NCBI GenBank assembly: GCA_028819495.1
Contig: JAPPLI010000086.1
Span: 1 to 64,000 of the forward strand
DNA: 64,000 bases
DNA from: Gammaproteobacteria bacterium
GTDB taxonomy: Bacteria > Pseudomonadota > Gammaproteobacteria > Eutrophobiales > Eutrophobiaceae
Direction: 5' to 3'
Shown one piece after another: positions 59,463 to 64,000 of the stretch. The notes below the pieces were generated by a model. It saw only the letters and a list, made by a program, of their open reading frames with translations, did no database searches and was not told where the DNA came from. Both the position numbers and the translations under genes were made by a program. Numbering within the stretch: position 1 is the stretch's first letter; each line of letters opens with the position of its first letter.

Positions 59463-59879
59463 TCAATCAGCCTGTTCCGTCAGCGGCGTGAATACTCCGT
59501 CATGAAATTGACCGATGATCACCCGGCCATCCGGCAATACCTGCTCAAGCTGACCGGGATGAAGGCTTGAGCTCTGATAACGCACTGAACTGGTTGTCAC
59601 GGATTCCGTCAGCCTGCCGCTTTTTCGATCACGCTCAAGGTTGGAAAACACCTCATCAGGCGCAATAGTCTCTGGTTCTACGGGTTCTATCTTCAAATGA
59701 ACCAGGCCGGCGCTGATCTCAAGCAGGGTATCCTGATCAATTATTCTGGATAAACTGCGGCCGATACCGGCCCAGTATTCAATTTGCTCAGCAGCGCTGC
59801 GATGCTGACGTTGACCGGCCAGGGTCGCTGCCTGCATGAGGTCCACCTGCAGTCTGATGGGGGATGCGGCTTTAGGCAT
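59463..59879 (-). CDS. ParD-like antitoxin paired with the zeta toxin
   Basis: A 138-residue protein: SPIRLQVDLMQAATLAGQRQHRSAAEQIEYWAGIGRSLSRIID is the DNA-binding segment of the ParD_like family (PF11903), found upstream of zeta-like kinases. The acidic-to-mixed C-terminus (HPGQLEQVLPDGRVIIGQFHDGVF) is conserved in that family. It is unrelated to classic epsilon antitoxins. The toxin follows by 3 bp, so it is an operon. Confidence 0.85.
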   Translation of the reverse strand: MPKAASPIRLQVDLMQAATLAGQRQHRSAAEQIEYWAGIGRSLSRIIDQDTLLEISAGLVHLKIEPVEPETIAPDEVFSNLERDRKSGRLTESVTTSSVRYQSSSLHPGQLEQVLPDGRVIIGQFHDGVFTPLTEQAD

Positions 59880-59913
59880 GGATCGTGGCCTCTTTTGGTA
59901 AGAAAATATGATT

Positions 59914-59928
59914 GTAGCAGAATGCTAC
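59914..59928 (-). promoter_or_regulatory. Palindrome at the ParD-like/zeta promoter
   Basis: GTAGCAGAATGCTAC, 6-bp perfect arms. On the minus strand it is followed directly by TACAAT, a likely -10 box, in the position of an autorepression operator. Confidence 0.45.
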
Positions 59929-59929
59929 G

Positions 59930-60246
59930 TGCAAGGAAAGGGCACTCAATGCCACTATCATTTTTGCGATGTGTTAAAACCAGTCAAGGCAAAAGCGTAC
60001 TTTTCAGACTGATGAGACAGAAAAGTAAATCCGCGGGGCCAGTATGTCCCACCAGTAATATTGCACGCTTCCTTGTGTAAGGCCATTCCGTGGCCTCCTT
60101 TATTACGCCTGATGTTAATCAAGTACAGGTATTAGTATCTGGCGTAGCAGATGACGGGTGGGTCCCGTGCAAGCGAGGACGCGCATCAGGCGGGTTAATT
60201 TTTATTACGGATTGGCGGCCAGGCGGATAATTTCAATATAAAATAC
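59930..60246. other. Gene-free spacer
   Basis: No credible coding frame is seen on either strand. It holds a hairpin (AGGCCATTCCGTGGCCT, about 60082-60098) followed by CCTTTATT that could terminate transcription. The rest appears to be decayed DNA. Confidence 0.5.
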
Positions 60247-60299
60247 TTGACATAAATATTATATAAAGGGGAATATACCCCCAATATCCGCAAATATTG
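60247..60299 (+). promoter_or_regulatory. AbiE promoter and operator palindromes
   Basis: TTGACA (60247) is followed by GGGGAATATACCCC (about 60268-60281) and CAATATCCGCAAATATTG (60282-60299), two adjacent inverted repeats 16 bp before the AbiEi start. AbiEi of Streptococcus is known to bind two inverted repeats in its own promoter. Confidence 0.5.
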
Positions 60300-60314
60300 A
60301 CAAGTTATTGGCTT

Positions 60315-61118
60315 ATGGACACTGGCACTTTTTTACAGACGCACCGAGTCTTCAACCTCGATGAAGCCGCACGGGTATTAGCGCCGCCCGGCGGGCGTAA
60401 GGCGACATTGGAGCGCCTGAAATACACAGCTGCACGAAACAAGCTGAAGAAGCTCACACGGGGGGTCTATGCTTCGGTGCCGCCGGGGGTGGATGCGGCC
60501 AAATTTCAGCCGGATCGTTTCCTTGTGGCGGTGGCGATGCGACCTGACGCGGTCTTTTCCCATCATTCGGCGCTTGAACTACTGGGTGCTGCGCATTCCG
60601 AATGGCGGGAATGCACCGCGTACAGCGCCAGGCGTTCACAGTCGTTCGATCTGGATGGCCTTGAACTGCGCTTCCTGTCCCACCCGCAATCACTGGTGCG
60701 CTATCGGGCTCTTGATCGGGGCATACGCTCCGTCCACCGGCTCGATCGTGAATTACGGGTTACCGGACCCGAACGTACACTGATCGATGGTTTCCGCCGG
60801 ACGGACCTGGTGGGCGGGCTTGCGGAGTTTGTCGAGTCGGCGGCGGGATTTCCTGTTCTGGAGTTGCCATTGTTGTTTGAGCTTCTGGATGTTTTCGGAC
60901 AAAAGGTGTTGTGGGCAGCGGCCGGCTGGTTCCTTGAGCTGTATCGAAAGACCTTTTATGTCAGCGATGATGATCTTGCATTAATAGAAAAATACGTCCC
61001 AAAGGCGCCGCTTTATCTTGCCAGGGATCAACGCGGCGGCGTACTGGTGCGGCGATGGAATCTGATCGTCCCGGACGCGCTGCTGGAGGGCATGGAGCCG
61101 GATGAATCTCAGCGCTGA
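60315..61118 (+). CDS. AbiEi-family type IV antitoxin
   Basis: A 267-residue protein with an N-terminal winged helix (HRVFNLDEAARVLAPPGGRKATLERLKY; KLKKLTRGVYASVPP) and the AbiEi C-terminal domain (DAVFSHHSALELLG; LRVTGPERTLIDGFRRTDLVGGLAEFVES). It represses the abiE operon and counteracts AbiEii without direct complex formation. ATG 60315 is preferred to TTG 60297. Its end overlaps the toxin gene by 17 bp. Confidence 0.88.
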   Translation: MDTGTFLQTHRVFNLDEAARVLAPPGGRKATLERLKYTAARNKLKKLTRGVYASVPPGVDAAKFQPDRFLVAVAMRPDAVFSHHSALELLGAAHSEWRECTAYSARRSQSFDLDGLELRFLSHPQSLVRYRALDRGIRSVHRLDRELRVTGPERTLIDGFRRTDLVGGLAEFVESAAGFPVLELPLLFELLDVFGQKVLWAAAGWFLELYRKTFYVSDDDLALIEKYVPKAPLYLARDQRGGVLVRRWNLIVPDALLEGMEPDESQR

Positions 61119-62058
61119 ACTCATTGAAGGACTCGCGACGGAGACTGGTTTCCGTGCGGAGACACTGGAAAAGGTGATCCGCCTGGGTGAATTCGCCGCA
61201 GACGTTGGGCGTCATCCGTTGCTATCACGTGTATTGATATTGAAAGGTGGTACGGCATTGAATCTGTTGTTCGGCCCCCCGGCCCGGCTTTCGGTTGATC
61301 TGGATTTCAATTATATTGGGCAGGAAGATCCGGCGGGTATGCAAGCTGATCGCACCGAGGTTGAACGGGCCCTCGCGAATATCGGAGAGGGTCAGGGCTA
61401 CAGGGTACAGCAATCGCGCGATGCCCATGCCGGACGGAAGTTCTATCTCACCTACACAAGTTCGACCAGTACGCCAGACCGTATTGAGATAGATCCAAAC
61501 TTTTTGTTTCGCATACCACTGGGTAAAGTCACAACACGGCCGCTCTGGCAGCCACCGGGAATTGTATACCCGGAAATTCGGGTCGTGCCTATGGAAGAGC
61601 TGTTCGCCGGAAAACTGCGTGCGACCCTGGCTCGGGCGATGCCGCGTGATCTATTCGATACCATTCGATTGCCCGAATACGGATCGGAAATCTGGGGGAG
61701 TCTGCGAATGCGCCGAATTCATGTGGCGCTGGCGGTTACGCTGCCGCTTCCGCTTTATCAATATGGACGGGATCGCTTTGAGCGTGTTACCGATAGAAGC
61801 ACTGAGGAACAGCTTGTACCGATGCTTCAAGGTAATGAGCGGCCAGTTGCAAGTGAATTGAAGGAACAGGCATGGTCGGTTATGGAACCGCTGGTTACGC
61901 TTGAAGAGACTGAGCGGGAATACATTGACCGAGCGCATGCCGGTGAACTGTCGCCTGAGTTGCTGTTTCCTGACGACGAAGAAATGGTAAGTCGGTTGGC
62001 GCGATCTCCGGCATTATTATGGAAAATCAAAAATGTGAGACGGCATGTTTCCAGATGA
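61102..62058 (+). CDS. AbiEii-family nucleotidyltransferase toxin
   Basis: A 318-residue nucleotidyltransferase. Motif I is LILKGGTALNLLFGPPARLSVDLDFNYIG (G-G-T and D-x-D), motif III/IV MEELFAGKLRATLARAMPRDLFD with Lys and Asp. AbiEii and the related MenT toxins transfer nucleotides to tRNA acceptor ends and cause growth arrest, often in phage defence. It overlaps AbiEi by 17 bp, so it is translationally coupled. It is intact and probably functional. Confidence 0.9.
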   Translation: MNLSAELIEGLATETGFRAETLEKVIRLGEFAADVGRHPLLSRVLILKGGTALNLLFGPPARLSVDLDFNYIGQEDPAGMQADRTEVERALANIGEGQGYRVQQSRDAHAGRKFYLTYTSSTSTPDRIEIDPNFLFRIPLGKVTTRPLWQPPGIVYPEIRVVPMEELFAGKLRATLARAMPRDLFDTIRLPEYGSEIWGSLRMRRIHVALAVTLPLPLYQYGRDRFERVTDRSTEEQLVPMLQGNERPVASELKEQAWSVMEPLVTLEETEREYIDRAHAGELSPELLFPDDEEMVSRLARSPALLWKIKNVRRHVSR

Positions 62059-62103
62059 TTCCAGCCAGAGATGTACAACATTTATCATGCTGTCTTATTG
62101 CCA

Positions 62104-62185
62104 CATTCGCTATGCGAAATCAAGATGACGAAGACTTTTGACTTTACATTGACATTTTCACTCTCGAGATACGGTTCCAATCCGG
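62104..62185. repeat. 82-bp direct repeat (second copy)
   Basis: CATTCGCTATGCGAAATCAAG to TTCCAATCCGG, 80 of 82 bases identical to 58660-58741. The two copies bracket the zeta and AbiE modules. Confidence 0.95.
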
Positions 62186-62637
62186 AAAATTACCTGGAAG
62201 CGCTATTCGAAGCGGGTTGTGATGACGCAATAGTTGGAACCGGAATACCGGGTTCTATTGCACTGAATTTTTCACGTGGCGCAAAATCAGCAGAAGATGC
62301 AATTCAGCGAGCTGTACGTGACGTCCGCAAGGCAATTCCCGATGCGGAGTTGTTGGAATTAAAACCCGACCTGGTCGGCATCTCCGATATAGCCGGATTA
62401 CTCGGTTGTTCGCGTCAGAACATTCGGAAACTGACCACGAAAGGCAGTTTAAATTTCCCCAAACCGACTGTTTCCGGTAGCGTCCCGCTCTGGCATTTCT
62501 ATGAAGTGGCAAACTGGCTGATCAGGAACTCCAGGATAAAGATTAAACCAAAGGAAGAGGATGTTGAGATCGCGAAAGTAACCTTTCAGAAAAATCTGGA
62601 GGTTCAAGGAATTCGTTATCGGGCACTCGCAAATTGA
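62125..62637 (+). CDS. Helix-turn-helix DNA-binding protein
   Basis: A 170-residue protein. The N-terminal half (MTKTFDFTLTFSL; AGCDDAIVGTGIPGSIALNFSRGAKSAEDAIQRAVRDV) is a small alpha/beta domain. The C-terminal half has an AlpA/MerR-like helix-turn-helix (VGISDIAGLLGCSRQNIRKLTTKG) and PLWHFYEVANWL. ATG 62125 is chosen because the truncated copy at 58681 begins at the same codon. It may be an antitoxin-like regulator of the small upstream frame. Function otherwise unknown. Confidence 0.75.
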   Translation: MTKTFDFTLTFSLSRYGSNPENYLEALFEAGCDDAIVGTGIPGSIALNFSRGAKSAEDAIQRAVRDVRKAIPDAELLELKPDLVGISDIAGLLGCSRQNIRKLTTKGSLNFPKPTVSGSVPLWHFYEVANWLIRNSRIKIKPKEEDVEIAKVTFQKNLEVQGIRYRALAN

Positions 62638-62659
62638 CAATGAATTCCAGGGACACTGA

Positions 62660-62705
62660 CTTTATTTTAGTCAAGACCATTCTAAAATATCCTTTATTTT
62701 AGTCA
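62660..62705. repeat. 14-bp direct repeat CTTTATTTTAGTCA
   Basis: Two exact copies (62660-62673 and 62692-62705) with starts 32 bp apart, about three helix turns, in the AT-rich spacer before the last gene. A possible paired operator. Confidence 0.45.
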
Positions 62706-62829
62706 TGTACGGCAGCTGGCGCCCCATTTCGACCTGATCACCATTATTCGCAAAAATACCATATATATTGCAAATCCTTAACAAATATGCTACAGTTTTT
62801 GTTATTTTCGGCAAAAACTCTGGCAAATA

Positions 62830-64000
62830 ATGGCAAATCTCCTCCTGGTTACCGATGTCTCCACGCGTACGGCCCTGCAAAGGCGTTATCGCCGCGGTGA
62901 ACTGACGCGGGTGCGCAATGGTGTCTATGTGGATAGCCATGACCCTGCTGAGATAGTGAAGGTTCTAAGCACGGAGTGGGTGGCGATTGCCAATTTTCTC
63001 TTCGCCGATCCGGTTGCTGTTTACAGAACAGCATTTGAACTCGGCCCCGTCAACAACCGCGTCTATTTGATGGTGGCCCGGGGCAAACGCCGTAGCGTCA
63101 CTGTCGGCTCGCTGCAACTGAGCATTGAAGCCGGCGACGTGGAACATGGCATCGAGCCCGCCGGCCCGGCGATGCGGCGCAGCAATGTGCCGCGGCAACT
63201 GCTGGAAAATCTCACGTCGGTACGTACTGAAAAAGGCTTTAAGAAGAAATTGGGGCGAGCGTGGGTGGAGGAACAATTACTGAATGAAGTGGCTGTTCGC
63301 GGTGAAGCCGGCATAAACCGGCTGAGAGACGAAGCCGCCGCTTTGGCGCCATTGCTTGGTATGGAGGGGCAACAGCAACAACTCAATAAAATGGTATCAG
63401 CCATATTAAAGACCCATCCGATGGATGGTGTCTTAACGACACGCGCGGGTTACGCTCATGCGCTGGGCAAGCCCTTCGACCGGGAAAGGCTCGAGCGTTT
63501 TTCGGCGTTATCAAGCTACCTCAATAAACTCGATTTAAGTGAATCCGCCTACACCTATGATAATGCCGGTTGGCGCAATCTTGCTTTCTTTGAAAGTTAT
63601 TTCTCAAATTATATCGAGGGGACACAATTTACTATTGAAGAAGCCGAAGATATCGTCACCACCGGCCGGGTGCTGTATCAACGACATGAAGACAGCCATG
63701 ATTTGTTGTCCCATATTGACATAACGCGTGACCATGCTGAAATGACCCGTACCCCTTCTACCGCCGACAGTTTGCTCGACATACTTAAATCACGGCACGG
63801 TATCTTGCTGGCGCAACGTCCCGACAAACGGCCGGGTCAATTCAAGAACGCGCCCAATCAGGCCGGCACGACGTATTTTGTCCTGCCGGAACAGGTTGAG
63901 GGCACCCTGTTACAGGGGTTTGACTTATACAGGCACGTGAAGGCCGGTATCAAACGCGCATTATTCATGCATTTTCTCGTAGCTGAAGTACATCCATTCA
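62830..64000 (+). CDS. AbiEi-like winged helix fused to a Fic domain (partial at window end)
   Basis: An open frame from ATG 62830 to the window edge (390 codons), absent from the ORF track because its stop is outside. Residues about 5-45 (TALQRRYRRGELTRVRNGVYV) are the winged helix seen at the start of AbiEi antitoxins. Later come a Fic inhibitory helix (FSNYIEGTQF, about 258), PGQFKNAPNQAG and FLVAEVHPF, the first residues of the Fic active-site motif HPFxxGNGR, which is cut by the edge. It is predicted to be a self-regulating AMP-transferase. No good ribosome site is visible. Confidence 0.82.
   Translation, partial: MANLLLVTDVSTRTALQRRYRRGELTRVRNGVYVDSHDPAEIVKVLSTEWVAIANFLFADPVAVYRTAFELGPVNNRVYLMVARGKRRSVTVGSLQLSIEAGDVEHGIEPAGPAMRRSNVPRQLLENLTSVRTEKGFKKKLGRAWVEEQLLNEVAVRGEAGINRLRDEAAALAPLLGMEGQQQQLNKMVSAILKTHPMDGVLTTRAGYAHALGKPFDRERLERFSALSSYLNKLDLSESAYTYDNAGWRNLAFFESYFSNYIEGTQFTIEEAEDIVTTGRVLYQRHEDSHDLLSHIDITRDHAEMTRTPSTADSLLDILKSRHGILLAQRPDKRPGQFKNAPNQAGTTYFVLPEQVEGTLLQGFDLYRHVKAGIKRALFMHFLVAEVHPF

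Noticed and set aside
62671-62940. 89-residue minus-strand ORF before the last gene
   Set aside because: It overlaps the start of the AbiEi-like/Fic frame, which has clear domains. No motif is visible in the minus-strand translation.

Overview
This window most likely comes from the chromosome of a gammaproteobacterium. The evidence is the gene set: LolCDE, LpxK/KdsB, an AsnS of the gammaproteobacterial type, EF-P with Lys34, an Lpp/OprI-like alanine-zipper lipoprotein, XseB-IspA, ParE-ParC, Trm112, Aat and two large TonB-dependent receptors. I cannot name the genus. From about 1 to 55 kb the DNA is a GC-rich core with many short, dispersed palindromic repeats. From about 56 kb to the end it is a visibly more AT-rich accessory zone next to a tRNA-Ser gene, and those repeats are absent from it.

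Layout. 0-9 kb: the end of an MFS transporter, an AmpG-like permease, a CPA2 antiporter, a nitroreductase, a MATE pump, MoaB, an L,D-transpeptidase convergent with an OprI-like lipoprotein, a small secreted protein, an HNH nuclease and MazG. 9-20 kb: ispA and xseB (minus strand), a rubrerythrin / Fe-S protein / DUF3501 cluster, then parE-parC-efp-DinG-type helicase. 20-27 kb: a TonB receptor, then a zone of small mobile or decayed genes (DUF4143 ATPase, a FitA-like/IS4 chimeric remnant, a deleted HigB with intact HigA, HicBA) and an AtoE-type transporter. 27-41 kb: asnS, an O-methyltransferase, cpdA, gcvH, tsaB, lolC/E-lolE/C-lolD, comEC, exbB-exbD-lpxK-trm112-kdsB, infA and aat, a dense envelope-biogenesis block. 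42-47.5 kb: an exported epoxide-hydrolase-like protein divergent from an LCAT-like lipase, a RoxA-like diheme cytochrome and a catalase-related lipoprotein. This is the best candidate here for an undescribed pathway, possibly periplasmic lipid or isoprenoid oxidation. 47.5-56 kb: an acyltransferase-like protein, DUF1820, an MsbA-related ABC exporter, a secreted cupin, a second TonB receptor, a secreted unknown and a tandem pair of four-helix membrane proteins.

56-64 kb: a ParDE pair, tRNA-Ser(GGA), a Fic protein with a promoter that suggests a leaderless mRNA, a TRAP receptor remnant, an 82-bp duplicated sequence bracketing a ParD-like/zeta pair and an AbiEi/AbiEii pair, an HTH protein, and a protein cut by the window edge that joins an AbiEi-like winged helix to a Fic domain. 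The ORF track does not list that last gene because its stop lies outside the window.

The most pervasive unexplained feature is a family of GGGGTCAGAGTAA palindromes (about 18 sites), plus related GGGGACAG palindromes and four other repeat families. Several of these supply start or stop codons to neighbouring genes. No transposase that could move them is encoded in the window.
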